Origin: Deltaproteobacteria bacterium
GTDB taxonomy: Bacteria > Myxococcota_A > UBA9042 > PHBI01
DNA: 64,000 nt
Assembly (NCBI GenBank): GCA_020632715.1
Contig: JACKFA010000003.1
Coordinates: forward strand, 372,001 to 436,000
Direction of reading: 5' to 3'
The notes beneath the pieces are model-generated. The model did not search any database. It was not told the DNA's origin and saw only the letters and a program-made list of their open reading frames with translations. The position numbers and the translations under genes were made by a program. Below, one piece after another: positions 1-9,608 of the stretch (position 1 is its first letter; the number at the start of each line of letters is the position of its first letter).

Positions 1-870
1 CTGGAAGAGGAAGCGGAAGTACCAGTCGGGGCGCGCCTCGTAGGCCGACGCGGGATCCGCGGGCGCCTCGAGCCCGACCCCGACGAGGAGCGTGAGCGCG
101 ATCAGCGTCGCGAGCACGACCCCGCTGAGGACGACGGTGCGGAGCGTCTGATAGGGCCACCACGGCTGGCTCGGCGCGGGCTTCGCGCCGGGGCGCGGCT
201 TCGGCCCGTGGCGCCGCGCGAACGCGAGGTGGAGCGCCGTGAGGAGCCCGAAGACGCCGGGCAGCACGAAGACGTGGAGCGCGTAGAAGCGCGTGAGCGC
301 CTCGCTCCCGTAGCGCTGACCGCCGAGCATGAGGGTCTTCAGGATGTCGCCGCCGGGGGCGCTCCCCATGACGCCCGTCGCGACGCGCGTGTCCCAGTAG
401 CCGTGCTGGTCCATGCGCAGGAAGCGGCCGGTGATCCCGAAGCCGAGGAGGGCGAGGAGGAGGACGACGCCGACGATCCAGGTGGCCTCGCGCGGGCGCC
501 GGTGGGCGCCGTAGAGCAGGGCCTGCGTCATGTGGAGCACCACGACCACGATGAACGCGGACGACGCGAAGTAGTGGATGCCGCGCACGAGGGAGCCGAG
601 GACGACCTGGTGCTCGAGGTAGTGGAGGCTCCCCCAGGCGCCGGCGACCGACGGCGTGTACACGGCGGCCATCGCGACGCCGGTGATGGCCTCGATGACG
701 AAGAGGAAGACGAGCACCCCGCCGAGGGCGTACGCGAAGCGCGCGCCGCCCGCGACCTCCGTCGAGAGCAGCGTCTTGACGCCCCCGAAGAGGCCCGTCC
801 GCGCCTCGAACCCGTCGAGGACGCGCCTCGCGGCGCCGCCGCCGCCGCGTCGCGGTCCGGCGGCGGTCAC
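1..870 (-). CDS. cytochrome bc complex cytochrome b subunit (C-terminal part outside window)
   Basis: Membrane quinol-oxidising subunit of a bc1/b6f-type complex. The reading frame stays open for 290 codons from a GTG at 870 to the left edge, so the C-terminus is missing. Visible are hydrophobic helices and the cytochrome b block around 'GIHYFASSAFIVVVVLHMTQ', followed by an 'RRPRE' loop and a 'TRFYALHVFVLPG' helix; His residues in these helices are expected to ligate the two b hemes. A charged loop and a further helix follow before the edge. The GTG overlaps the Rieske stop as GTGA, indicating translational coupling. The family call is firm; bc1 versus b6f subtype cannot be decided here. Confidence 0.93.
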   Translation of the reverse strand, partial: MTAAGPRRGGGGAARRVLDGFEARTGLFGGVKTLLSTEVAGGARFAYALGGVLVFLFVIEAITGVAMAAVYTPSVAGAWGSLHYLEHQVVLGSLVRGIHYFASSAFIVVVVLHMTQALLYGAHRRPREATWIVGVVLLLALLGFGITGRFLRMDQHGYWDTRVATGVMGSAPGGDILKTLMLGGQRYGSEALTRFYALHVFVLPGVFGLLTALHLAFARRHGPKPRPGAKPAPSQPWWPYQTLRTVVLSGVVLATLIALTLLVGVGLEAPADPASAYEARPDWYFRFLFQ

Positions 871-1469
871 GCGCCCACCTTCTTGCGCTCCGCCGTCGCC
901 GTCGCGTAGCGGACCCAGGTGACGACGAGGCGGTCGTTCACGACGTCGTAGTCGAGCGGATCGAGGTCGCGCGGCGACGGGTTGGGCTTACCGCCCTCGG
1001 TCGTCTCGACGCGCGCGCCGGAGGTCTCGAAGGAGCTCCCGTGGCACGGGCAGTGGAAGCGCGAGAGGTCGTCGCGGTAGTCGACCGCGCAGCCGAGGTG
1101 GGGACACACGCCCGAGAGCACGGTGAACCCTACGTTCCTGCCGACGTTCTCGGCCGTCCGCTGCACGAGCGCGGAGCCGATCGGCGCGTTCTTCCGCGTC
1201 GACCAGGCGTCGCGCTCGTCCGCGCGCAGGACGACGCGCACGGGCGGCGCCCCGACCTTGAAGGCGGACACCGGGCCGAGCGCGACGGGGAGCCCGTCCT
1301 TCGGTCCGTCGTCGCCCTGGAAGAGCGGCCCGAGCGCGACCCCCGCGGGGCCGAGCAGCGTGGCGGCGCCGACGCACGCGCAGCCGCCGATCGCGGCGCG
1401 CGCGAGGAGGCGGCGGCGACCCGCGTCGGCGGGGGCCTCGGGGGGAGGGGATGGGACATCGTCAGCCAT
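867..1469 (-). CDS. Rieske 2Fe-2S protein of the cytochrome bc complex
   Basis: Electron-transfer subunit that passes electrons from quinol to cytochrome c1/f. 200 aa. An N-terminal Arg-rich stretch (GRRRLLARAAIGG, residues 17-29) and a hydrophobic segment to about residue 50 resemble a Tat-type membrane anchor. The cluster-binding motifs are intact: CPHLGC at 122-127 and CPCHGSSF at 140-147, so C122, H124, C140 and H143 would bind the cluster and C127/C142 form the usual disulfide. It is first in the unit, with cytochrome b overlapping its stop codon by four bases. Confidence 0.96.
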   Translation of the reverse strand: MADDVPSPPPEAPADAGRRRLLARAAIGGCACVGAATLLGPAGVALGPLFQGDDGPKDGLPVALGPVSAFKVGAPPVRVVLRADERDAWSTRKNAPIGSALVQRTAENVGRNVGFTVLSGVCPHLGCAVDYRDDLSRFHCPCHGSSFETSGARVETTEGGKPNPSPRDLDPLDYDVVNDRLVVTWVRYATATAERKKVGA

Positions 1470-1561
1470 GGACGTACCTCGCTTGTCGGGGGACCTGGGG
1501 TCGTCTCGTCGGAACGGTCGTGCTCGCGTGTGTCTCGCCTATGCCGGAGGCCGCCGGGCGG

Positions 1562-2377
1562 TCACCGGGCCGCGGGCGGGGTCGGGTCGTCGGGGGCGCC
1601 GCCGCACTGTTTCGGCGGCTCGGTGCAGGCGTTGACGGGGCCGTCGTCCGGGTAGGCGGCGCTCGTCTCGATGTAGCACTTGATGGCGTCGTGCCAGGCG
1701 TCCTGCACGGTGTCGTCGACGACCATGCGGTTGTAGCAGCCCCACTCGCAGCACCCGAGCTCGGCGAAGGCCGGCAGCACCTTGCACCGCTCGAGGTAGG
1801 CGCAGTAGCTGCGGCAGAGGTTCGCCTCGTTCGTGAAGCGCGTCGCCACCGTCTTCTCCCAGTCGCAGAGCACGGGGTCGACCGGCTCCTTGCCGTGGAA
1901 GGACGGGGACTGGCACACCTTCACCGCGCCGAGCGAGGGGAAGAGCGGATCGCCGAGGTACTTCGGGACGTCGCAGGCCTCCCAGCTCTCGGAGACGTCA
2001 CGGCACTCGCCGCGCGAGCCGCACCGCGGCACGCAGAACTGCGAGAGGGCGCCCTGGAAGGGGCCGGTCGCCGGGTTCGGGAGGTCGTCGAAGGAGACGC
2101 AGAGCGCCTCGCCGACCCCGGCGTCGTCGCCGGCGTCGCACGCCTCCCACGCCGTCGCGCAGGCGCGCGTGCAGAAGGGCGTGCCGTACTCGCTCTTGAG
2201 GCAGGTGCCGCTGATGCAGTCGCCGCCGTCGTGGCAGGTGGCGCCGAGCGGCTGCGGATCGGTCTCGGCGGTGTCCGCGCCGCCGCCGCCGCTCCCGGGA
2301 TCGCCACACGCGGCGGCCGCGAGCGCGCAGCCGACGGCGAGCGCGCGGAGGAGGTTCGTCGGGTGGTCGTTCTTCAC
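1562..2377 (-). CDS. Cys-rich secreted lipoprotein of unknown function
   Basis: 271 aa. The first 24 residues form a lipoprotein signal peptide with the lipobox ending at C24 (LAAAAC), followed by a short Gly/Asp/Thr linker. The rest carries about 20 Cys residues, starting with a C-x5-C-x4-C pattern (residues about 48-60) that recurs in neighbouring lipoproteins and suggests disulfide-stabilised modules outside the cell. The predicted start is GTG at 2377. A GGAGG lies only one base upstream, which is unusually close, so the true start could differ. I do not recognise a named family. It is transcribed divergently from the next Cys-rich lipoprotein. Confidence 0.8.
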   Translation of the reverse strand: MKNDHPTNLLRALAVGCALAAAACGDPGSGGGGADTAETDPQPLGATCHDGGDCISGTCLKSEYGTPFCTRACATAWEACDAGDDAGVGEALCVSFDDLPNPATGPFQGALSQFCVPRCGSRGECRDVSESWEACDVPKYLGDPLFPSLGAVKVCQSPSFHGKEPVDPVLCDWEKTVATRFTNEANLCRSYCAYLERCKVLPAFAELGCCEWGCYNRMVVDDTVQDAWHDAIKCYIETSAAYPDDGPVNACTEPPKQCGGAPDDPTPPAAR

Positions 2378-2477
2378 GCCTCCAACGTAGCGGGTGCCGC
2401 GCCTCGTGGGTAGCGGACCCGGGATCGAGGACGCCGGGGCGGTTGAGGCGGCCGCGCGCTCCCGCTAGGCTCGCGGG

Positions 2478-3965
2478 ATGCGCGCCCTCCTCGCCTGTCC
2501 CCTCGCTCTCGCCGTCGCCGCCGCCGTCCTCGGCGGGTGCGGCGACTCGGTCACCTTCGTCGACTGCCCGCTCGGCACCACCCCCCAGGGCGCGGAGTGC
2601 GTCCCGATCGCGGAGGGCGACACGGGGATCGCCACCGACACCGCACAGGAGGCCGATGTGCGGGATACGATCGGGTCCGAAACGACAGACACCGTGACGA
2701 ACGACACGGTCATCGCCGACGCGGCGGCTCCGGACGCCGACGTCGCCGCGGACACGAACGGCGACACGGCCGCGCCGGGCCCCGTCGGGGCCGCGTGCGA
2801 GAAGAACGCCGACTGCGCTGGCGGGACCTGCCTCGACTGGACCGGCGGCTACTGCACCGCGCTCGGCTGCACGGCCGGGTCGTGCCCGAGCGGGAGCGGG
2901 TGCCGCCCCTTCGCCGGCAACGCCGTGTGCCTCGCGGACTGCGCGTCCGACGGCGACTGCCGCGCCGGAGCGCAGGCGTGCAAGGGGCTCCTCGTCGACG
3001 GCGCGGTCGCGAAGAGCTGTGTCGGCGTCGACGCGGGCGCCGCGTCCATCGGCTCGGCCTGCGGCGACGCGACCGACTGCGCCGGGGGGGCCGCGTGCCT
3101 CTCGGCGTTCCCGGGCGGCTACTGCGCGATCCTCGGCTGCACCGCCGGCTCCTGTCCCGGCGGCTCGGCCTGCGTGCGCGTCGACGGCGTGCCGAGCTGC
3201 CTCCGGACTTGCGCGGGCGATGGCGACTGCGGCGGCGCGCCGGGGGCCGAGCGGCGGTGCGGCGTCCTCGACGGCTTCGGCGGGGTCGGCCCCGTCGACG
3301 TCTGCATCAGCGGGGCCGCCGAGAAGCCGCTCGGCGCCTCGTGCCGGACGGACTTCGAGTGCGAGGACGGCACCTGCGAGGTCCTCGGCGAGGGGCGCTG
3401 CAGCCAGACCGGCGCGCCGTGCAACCCCGAGACCGTCGCCGCCGACTGCAACGGCGCCGAGTTCTGCCACGTCACGGCCGAGAGCCGCGTCGGGGTGTGC
3501 GCGCGCCCGTGCGTGGTCGGCGGGCTCCCGTGCGCGGGGGAGAGCTTCTGCCTCGCGGAGACCGGCGATCCGAACCGCGGGGTGTGCCGGCCGGCGTGCG
3601 CGACCGCGGGCGCGGTATGCAACGCGGAGGCCGACCTCGTCTGCCACTTCGGGATCCCGATCGACGGGGGAGGGCAGGGGCGCTACGTCTGCGGCCGGGT
3701 GCGGGCCCGCGACCTCGGCGCGGCCTGTACGCAAGGGGCGCAGTGTCGCTCGGGCGCGTGCCTCTCGGCGAGCGGCGGCGCCGGTGGGTACTGCACGGTC
3801 GCGTGTGGCGACGACGACTACTGCCCCTACCTCGGCTCGTGCGTCGTCAGCGGCGCCGACCGCGACTGCCTCGAGGTGTGCTTCGCGCCGACGGACTGCC
3901 CGGCGGGGTTCGGTTGTCAGCTCGCGACGGGGGCCTCGCGATCGGTCTGCGTGCCCGCGAACTGA
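2478..3965 (+). CDS. Cys-rich repeat lipoprotein
   Basis: 495 aa surface lipoprotein. The signal peptide ends in a VLGGC lipobox at C21. An Asp/Thr/Ala-rich linker (about residues 50-95) leads into at least five imperfect repeats of the form G-x2-C-x4-DC-x2-G-x-C-L-x7-GYC, spaced about 70-90 residues apart. This repeated Cys pattern is common in secreted proteins of large-genome Myxococcota; the function is unknown. The gene ends 12 bp before the convergent SDR-like gene. It probably shares the 100-bp divergent promoter region with the other Cys-rich lipoprotein. Confidence 0.82.
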   Translation: MRALLACPLALAVAAAVLGGCGDSVTFVDCPLGTTPQGAECVPIAEGDTGIATDTAQEADVRDTIGSETTDTVTNDTVIADAAAPDADVAADTNGDTAAPGPVGAACEKNADCAGGTCLDWTGGYCTALGCTAGSCPSGSGCRPFAGNAVCLADCASDGDCRAGAQACKGLLVDGAVAKSCVGVDAGAASIGSACGDATDCAGGAACLSAFPGGYCAILGCTAGSCPGGSACVRVDGVPSCLRTCAGDGDCGGAPGAERRCGVLDGFGGVGPVDVCISGAAEKPLGASCRTDFECEDGTCEVLGEGRCSQTGAPCNPETVAADCNGAEFCHVTAESRVGVCARPCVVGGLPCAGESFCLAETGDPNRGVCRPACATAGAVCNAEADLVCHFGIPIDGGGQGRYVCGRVRARDLGAACTQGAQCRSGACLSASGGAGGYCTVACGDDDYCPYLGSCVVSGADRDCLEVCFAPTDCPAGFGCQLATGASRSVCVPAN

Positions 3966-3977
3966 GCGCTGGAGCAC

Positions 3978-4877
3978 TCAGTCCGCGCCGTCCTCGGAGG
4001 CGCCGGCCGCGAGGCCGCGGAGGCCCATCACCTTCGAGAGGCGGCCGTCGACGACGCGGTCCGGGAGGACCTTCCGCGCGAAGAGCCAGGCCGCCGTGCG
4101 CCGCGACACGGTGTACCGCGGTCGCGGCACCTTGGCCGTGAGCGCCCGGTGGACGATCTCGGCGACGACGTCGGGCGTCGGGGCGTCGCGGGCGATCTCG
4201 CGGAAGGCGTCGATGAGCGCGGCCGCGAGGGGGCGGTAGGGGCTCTCGCGCGCGAGGGCGTCGAAGCCGTGCTCGAGGCGCTCGAGGGGGCTCGCGCCCG
4301 GGCCGGGGCGGACGATCCCCGGCTCGACGAGGACCACGTGGATCCCGAAGGGGCGGAGCTCGAGCCGGAGCGCGTCGCACACGCCCTCGAGGGCGTAGTG
4401 GCTCGCGGAGAGGAGGGACGAGAGCGGCAGCGCGAGCCGGCCGACGACGCTCCCGACGCAGATCACGACGCCGCGGCCGCGCGCGCGCAGGCGGGGCGTC
4501 GCGGCGCGGAGGAGCGTCACGGGGGCGAAGACGTTGCGCTCGAAGACCTCGCGCAGGTGCGCGTCGTCGACGTCCTCGAGCGGCCCGAACGAGGCGGTCG
4601 TCGCGCCCACGATGAGCGCGTCGAGCTGCCCGAAGAGGGCCTGGACGCGGTCGAGGGCGCGCTCGCACCCGTCCGCCGTGGCGAGGTCGGCGGCGGCGAC
4701 GTCGATGACACCACCCGCGGCCGTCTCGCGGGGGAGATCCTCGAGGCCGTCGAGGGTCGGGGCGGCGGCGAGCACGCAGTTGCCTCGGTCGGCGAGGTGG
4801 AGCGCCGTCGCGCGCCCGATGGGCTTCTGGGCGTCGGTGACGAGGATCGCGCGGCGACCGCGAGGAGGGGCGTGCAT
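3978..4877 (-). CDS. SDR-fold protein with degenerate cofactor and catalytic motifs
   Basis: 299 aa from ATG 4877; an in-frame ATG at 4886 is possible. Overall length and layout match the short-chain dehydrogenase/reductase family, including the 'EPGIVRPG' segment typical of classical SDRs. The key motifs are changed. The TGxxxGIG dinucleotide motif reads TDAQKPIG (14-21), the NNAG motif reads VGAT (about 90-93), and the YSASK active-site block reads LSASH (156-160), so catalytic Tyr and Lys are replaced by Leu and His; Ser143 is retained. It is therefore probably not a normal NAD(P) oxidoreductase, and may be a pseudoenzyme or binding protein. Convergent with the upstream lipoprotein. Confidence 0.85.
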   Translation of the reverse strand: MHAPPRGRRAILVTDAQKPIGRATALHLADRGNCVLAAAPTLDGLEDLPRETAAGGVIDVAAADLATADGCERALDRVQALFGQLDALIVGATTASFGPLEDVDDAHLREVFERNVFAPVTLLRAATPRLRARGRGVVICVGSVVGRLALPLSSLLSASHYALEGVCDALRLELRPFGIHVVLVEPGIVRPGPGASPLERLEHGFDALARESPYRPLAAALIDAFREIARDAPTPDVVAEIVHRALTAKVPRPRYTVSRRTAAWLFARKVLPDRVVDGRLSKVMGLRGLAAGASEDGAD

Positions 4878-4988
4878 GCCTCCCATGATGCGGCGACTGC
4901 GGCGGAAGATCCACGCGCCGCCGGGAGCCGGTCGGAGAGGCGCACGTGGGGCGTGACTCCGCTCTTCGCGGCCGCTACTGTCTGCGCG

Positions 4989-6446
4989 ATGTCCTCCCCC
5001 GCCCAGCCCTCCGGCGCCGGCTCCTGCCGCGCTCGCGCCGCGCTCGCCGTCGCCGCCCTCGTCGTCGCGTCGGCGTCGCTCGCGGGCTGCTTCGAGAGCG
5101 GGGCGCTCGACGACGGTGACGCCGCCGTGGACACGGTCGTCGCGGTCGACACGGAGCCGCCGGCGGACACCGCGGGGGGCGTCGACTCGGCGGAGCCGGA
5201 CACGGAGGCGCCGCTCGACACGGAGCTGCCCGTCGACACCGCGGAGCCGCCGGACACCGTGGCCGACACCCTCGACGCGGCGGACACGGTGGACACGTCG
5301 GTCGAGGGCAAGCCGTGCCTCACGGTGAGCGACTGCGGCGGCGTCTCCGGGCCGACGAACCTCTGCGACGGCGTCGTGGGCTGCGTCGACTACACCTGCC
5401 GCGTCGACCCGGCGACCGTCGTGACGTGCCCGGACGACGGCGACCCGTGCACCCGGAGCGCCTGCGATCCCGGCACGGGCGAGTGCGTCGAGGAGTCGCT
5501 CTGCAACTGTGTCCCCGGGCGCGCGCTCGCGTGCGGGGCGAGCGCCTCGTTCTCGGCCTTCGACAGCGGCGCGCAGGCCGTGATCGGGAGCTACACCTGC
5601 GCGGGGGGAGCGTACACGGAGCCCGGCGCCGAGCGGGTCTTCACCTTCGCGCCGAGCGTCGGCGGGCGGGCCCGCCTCACGTTCTCGCCGGCCGCCGGGA
5701 GCCCGGCCGCGAGCCTCTACGCGACCCCCTACGACGGCATGACCTGCGGGGCCGACGCCTGCCTCGCCGGCGGGGCGAGCCGGATCTTCGTCGACGTCAC
5801 CGCCGGCGCGAGCTACGCGGTCCTCCTCGAGGCGGCGGCGGGACCCGCGGGCGGCTCGATCGACGTCGCGTGCGGGGTCACCGCCGAGACGGCGTGTGCG
5901 GACGGCGTCGACGACGACGGGGACGGCCAGACGGACTGCCAGGACGGCGACTGCACCGCGGCGCCCGAGTGTGAGGTCATCCCGACGAGCGAGGTCGGGC
6001 TCTGCGGCGACCACCAGGACAACGACCGCGACAACCGCACGGACTGCGACGACCCCGACTGCTACGCGACGCCGGGCTGCGGGCAGGCGTGCGCGGACAA
6101 CCCCCTCAACGTGCATTGCGGTTTCAGCCAGGGCCTGCCGACCGGCGGCGGGAAGGCGGCGATGTCGCGCTACACCTGCCACCCCGAGGCGCTCGCCGGC
6201 GGCAAGGAGGTCGCCTACCACTATCGCGAGGCGACGACCGAGCAGCTCACGGTCACGATGTCGGCCGACAACCCGGCGCTCGCGCTCTACCTCCTGAGCG
6301 GCGCCTGCGCGCCCGATCACTGCCAGGCGTACGGCCCCTACGCCATCACGTTCACGGCCCTCGCGAACGTCGATTACTACTTCGTCATCGACGCGCCGCT
6401 CGGGGTCACCGGGACGTTCCAGATCACCGTAACCTGCGCGGAATGA
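4989..6446 (+). CDS. lipoprotein with Asp-Thr linker and Cys-rich modules
   Basis: 485 aa. A lipoprotein signal peptide ends at C34 (SLAGC). Residues about 40-105 are a low-complexity acidic linker built from repeated D-T-x units. Then follow a Cys-rich module (about 107-175), a beta-rich domain (about 175-300), two DGVDDDGDGQTDC / DHQDNDRDNRTDC blocks (about 305-360), and a second beta-rich domain to the end. The Asp-rich blocks look like calcium-binding loops of the kind found in MopE-type and secreted myxobacterial proteins; calcium binding is inference. A strong hairpin follows the stop codon. Confidence 0.83.
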   Translation: MSSPAQPSGAGSCRARAALAVAALVVASASLAGCFESGALDDGDAAVDTVVAVDTEPPADTAGGVDSAEPDTEAPLDTELPVDTAEPPDTVADTLDAADTVDTSVEGKPCLTVSDCGGVSGPTNLCDGVVGCVDYTCRVDPATVVTCPDDGDPCTRSACDPGTGECVEESLCNCVPGRALACGASASFSAFDSGAQAVIGSYTCAGGAYTEPGAERVFTFAPSVGGRARLTFSPAAGSPAASLYATPYDGMTCGADACLAGGASRIFVDVTAGASYAVLLEAAAGPAGGSIDVACGVTAETACADGVDDDGDGQTDCQDGDCTAAPECEVIPTSEVGLCGDHQDNDRDNRTDCDDPDCYATPGCGQACADNPLNVHCGFSQGLPTGGGKAAMSRYTCHPEALAGGKEVAYHYREATTEQLTVTMSADNPALALYLLSGACAPDHCQAYGPYAITFTALANVDYYFVIDAPLGVTGTFQITVTCAE

Positions 6447-6461
6447 CGGCGGACGCGCGAG

Positions 6462-6485
6462 CAGGCCGCCCCGCGAGGCGGCCTG
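6462..6485 (+). terminator. stem-loop terminator candidate
   Basis: A 9-bp perfect stem (CAGGCCGCC / GGCGGCCTG) with a 6-nt loop lies 15 bp after the lipoprotein stop. No T-run follows, as is common in very GC-rich genomes. Confidence 0.6.
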
Positions 6486-6617
6486 ACTCGCGTCGTCCGG
6501 TTGCAGACCCTTCCGGGTGCGTGCGATGCTTCGCTTGACCTCGCCGCCGACTCCGGCAGCAGCGTCGCCTTCGAGTCTGCCCTGCCCGCCGCTCCATCGA
6601 TCTGGACCATCGCCGGC

Positions 6618-9584
6618 ATGACGTCACTTCCGCCGCCTAGCACGCTCCGCCGTCTGGTCGCGCAGATCGATCCCTCGCGGCCCTCGTCGCGCGCCGTCTG
6701 GGTCACCGCTCCGCCGGGTTACGGCAAGTCCACGCTCCTCGACGCCGTCGGTGAGTCCGCGCGTCAGGCCGGTAACCTGGTCGTCCAGGCGTCGGTCGCC
6801 CGCGCCGAGCGCCACCTCGGCCTCTTCCTCGCGGAGATGCGGCGACAGCTCCGCGAGCAGGCGCCGGCGCTCGAGTTCGCGCCGCTCATGGCCACCGCCG
6901 ACCGCGACACGACGAGCGAGGTGCTCTCCACCTTCGTCGAGCGGATGGGGCACGACCTGTGGCTCCTCATCGACGACGTCGAGGCGCTGGCGAGTGACGA
7001 CGCGCTGACGCGCTTCGTCCTCGACATCGCGGCCGCGCCGCCGCCCGGCGTCGGCGTGGTGCTCGCCGGGAGCGAGCGCCCGCCCTCGGCGGAGGGGCTC
7101 GAGGGCGACGAGATCGACCGGCGCGAGCTCGAGCTGAGCCTCGCCGAGGTCGCCGACTACCTGCGCGTCAAGGTCGGGGACGGCGCGGCCGCCCTCGCGG
7201 ACGACGTCTGGCGGACGACGGGGGGCTGGCCGGCGATGGTCGAGCTCGTCGCGGCCGGGCTCTCTCGCGGCGACGTCTCCGAGGGGCGCGCGTTCGTGCG
7301 CGATCTCGGCGGCTCGGAGCAGCGTCTCGTGGCCGGCGCGGTCGACCGCGTGCTCTCCGGGCTGCGACCCGAGGTGCAGTTCGTGGCGCGGGTCTCCTCG
7401 ATCTTCGCGACCTTCGACGGGGCGCTCGCCGAGAACCTCCTCGGTGGCGAGGTGTCGGGGCCGCCGGAGGCGCGGCGGCGGCTCGTCCGGCTGCCGGCGA
7501 ACGTCGTGCGCGAGGCCCTCGCGACCCTCGAGCGCGCGCAGCTCCTGCGACCGGCGGGCAACCGGTGGGCGCTGAACCCCATGGTGCGTTCCGCGCTGCG
7601 CGATCGGTTCCGCGCCGACGACGTCGACGGCTATCGCGAGGCGCACCGGCGCGCCGCGGTGCTGCTGCTCTCGCGCGGCGAGAGCGGCGTCGAGCCCCTC
7701 GACCTCCTGCTCGAGGCGGAGGAGTACGACCGGCTGCTCGCGCTCGTCGAGGAGCGCGCCGAGCGCTTCCTCGACCGCGGCGAGGAGCCGAGCCTCCTCC
7801 GATGGCTCGAGGCCCTCGACGCGCACTTCGTCCCGGCGCCCGCGTGGGTCGACTACTACCTCGGCCGCGTCTACGCGCGGCAGGGCGACTGGGAGCGGTC
7901 GCGCGAGCGCCTCGAGAAGGCGCGCGCGGTCCTCGGCGCGAAGAAGGGCGAGGCGGCCGCGCACTGGCAGCCGCGGCTCGGCCTCGGCTACGCCAAGCTC
8001 TACTGGCGGCGCGGCCACATCAGCGAGGCCCGCACGTGGTGCCAGCGCGGTATCGACTACGTCGATCAGGCGCTCCGCCGCGGCGGTCTCTCGCAGGTGG
8101 TCGAGGAGGACGTGACCCTCCAGGGCGCGCGGCTCGCGGCGCTGCTCGGTCGCGTGACGACCGCGGTGGGCAACGCGCAGCGCGCGAAGGAGGCGCTCGA
8201 GGCCGCGCTCAAGCGCATGGGTCCCGAGGATCCGGGGCGCCCCGAGGTGCTCTCCGACCTCGCGGTCGTCGCGCTGAGAGAGGGGGAGCGGGAGCAGGCC
8301 GAGGCCTGGATCGCCGAGGGGCTCGACCTCGCGACGCGGCGCTTCGACGACGCGGCGCGCGCCGAGTCCGTCGCCAACGACGCCGTGCGGGAGCTGCTCT
8401 TCGGCGACTGGGCGGTCGCCGAGAGGCGCTCGACCGAGGCCGTCGAGCTCGCGCGCCGGAGCGACCGTGGGCGGGCCGTGGCGTTCGCGTTCATCGCGCG
8501 CGGGCGCGTGCTCGCGGCGCGGGGGGAGCTCGAGAACGCGCGGGCAGCCTTCGCCGAGGCCGCGACCTGCGCCAACGCCGTCGGGCGCGCCGACCTCTAC
8601 GGGGAAGCCCTCGAGCGCGAGGCGGTGACCCTCGTGGCGACCGGGCGGCTCGCCGACGCGAAGGCGAGGCACGCGGCGGCGACCACGTCGACGACGGGCT
8701 TCGCGAACGTCGACGGCTACCTCGCCGGCCTCACGAACGAGACCGAGGCCGAGCTCCGCCTCTTCGAGGACCGCGCGACAGCGCAGGGGCTGAAGTACCT
8801 GGACGCGGCGCGGGAGACGTACGTGCGCTACGGCGCCGAGTACGACGCGGCGCGCCTCCACTGGCGGCAGGCCGAGGCGTCGCGCGGCGCGGCGGCGAGC
8901 GGCGACTCGGACGCGCTCGACACGCTGCTCGCGCACCTCGAGGACGCCTGCGTCATCGCCGACGAGCACGGCTTCCGCATCGAGACCGAGGAGAAGGGGG
9001 CGGCGCTCGCGCAGCTGGGCTTCGAGCTCGGGGACGAGGAGACCAAGCGCGTCTGCGAGCGGGTGCTGGTCGCCACGAGCTCGATGCCGGCCCCGAGCGA
9101 GCTCGGCGCCGTGCGCGGCCTCGCCAAGCGGCGCGGGCGCGCGGGTGGCGGGACGACCCCCTTCATCGCGACCGATCGTGACGGGGAGCGGCCCCTCACC
9201 CAGGAAGGCTACGACGATCTCCTCGCCGCGCCAGGGCCGTGCCTCGTCGCGCTGGTCGGAGAGCAGGCCATCCTGAACTTCGGCAAGCGCGTCGGGCTCG
9301 CGCAGAAGCGCGTCATGTTCCCGCTCCTGCTCCACATCCTCCGGCACCCCGACGTGCACCACAGCATGCGCGACCTCGCCTCGGCGGTGTGGGGCACGGA
9401 CGACTTCAACGACGCCATCCAGACCAAGGTCAAGGTCGCGGTGTCGCGCCTGCGCGCGCTCCTCGGCAAGGCGCGGAAGTACATCCTCACGACGCGGAAG
9501 ATGGAGGACGGGGAGTCCGTCGTGGCCTACCAGCTCGCGCCGGGGCTCTCGTTCCTCATCGTGGCGCCGCGGGCGACCGAGTAG
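6618..9584 (+). CDS. MalT-like STAND ATPase regulator with TPR region and C-terminal winged helix
   Basis: 988 aa from ATG 6618, chosen because it lies 30 residues before the P-loop; an upstream in-frame start at 6501 would add a hairpin-overlapping extension. Walker A is APPGYGKST (31-39, K37) and Walker B is LWLLIDDVE (about 112-120). Then come an STAND-type winged-helix region, a long helical TPR-like array (about 370-820), and a C-terminal domain (about 885-985) resembling an OmpR/SARP-type winged helix (MRDLASAVWG ... IQTKVKVAVSRLRALLG). Classical MalT proteins end in a LuxR helix-turn-helix, so this is a different C-terminal arrangement. Probably a signal-dependent transcription activator; ligand and targets unknown. 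Confidence 0.85.
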   Translation: MTSLPPPSTLRRLVAQIDPSRPSSRAVWVTAPPGYGKSTLLDAVGESARQAGNLVVQASVARAERHLGLFLAEMRRQLREQAPALEFAPLMATADRDTTSEVLSTFVERMGHDLWLLIDDVEALASDDALTRFVLDIAAAPPPGVGVVLAGSERPPSAEGLEGDEIDRRELELSLAEVADYLRVKVGDGAAALADDVWRTTGGWPAMVELVAAGLSRGDVSEGRAFVRDLGGSEQRLVAGAVDRVLSGLRPEVQFVARVSSIFATFDGALAENLLGGEVSGPPEARRRLVRLPANVVREALATLERAQLLRPAGNRWALNPMVRSALRDRFRADDVDGYREAHRRAAVLLLSRGESGVEPLDLLLEAEEYDRLLALVEERAERFLDRGEEPSLLRWLEALDAHFVPAPAWVDYYLGRVYARQGDWERSRERLEKARAVLGAKKGEAAAHWQPRLGLGYAKLYWRRGHISEARTWCQRGIDYVDQALRRGGLSQVVEEDVTLQGARLAALLGRVTTAVGNAQRAKEALEAALKRMGPEDPGRPEVLSDLAVVALREGEREQAEAWIAEGLDLATRRFDDAARAESVANDAVRELLFGDWAVAERRSTEAVELARRSDRGRAVAFAFIARGRVLAARGELENARAAFAEAATCANAVGRADLYGEALEREAVTLVATGRLADAKARHAAATTSTTGFANVDGYLAGLTNETEAELRLFEDRATAQGLKYLDAARETYVRYGAEYDAARLHWRQAEASRGAAASGDSDALDTLLAHLEDACVIADEHGFRIETEEKGAALAQLGFELGDEETKRVCERVLVATSSMPAPSELGAVRGLAKRRGRAGGGTTPFIATDRDGERPLTQEGYDDLLAAPGPCLVALVGEQAILNFGKRVGLAQKRVMFPLLLHILRHPDVHHSMRDLASAVWGTDDFNDAIQTKVKVAVSRLRALLGKARKYILTTRKMEDGESVVAYQLAPGLSFLIVAPRATE

Positions 9585-9608
9585 CGGCGAGGGCGCGCCG
9601 CGGGGGCG

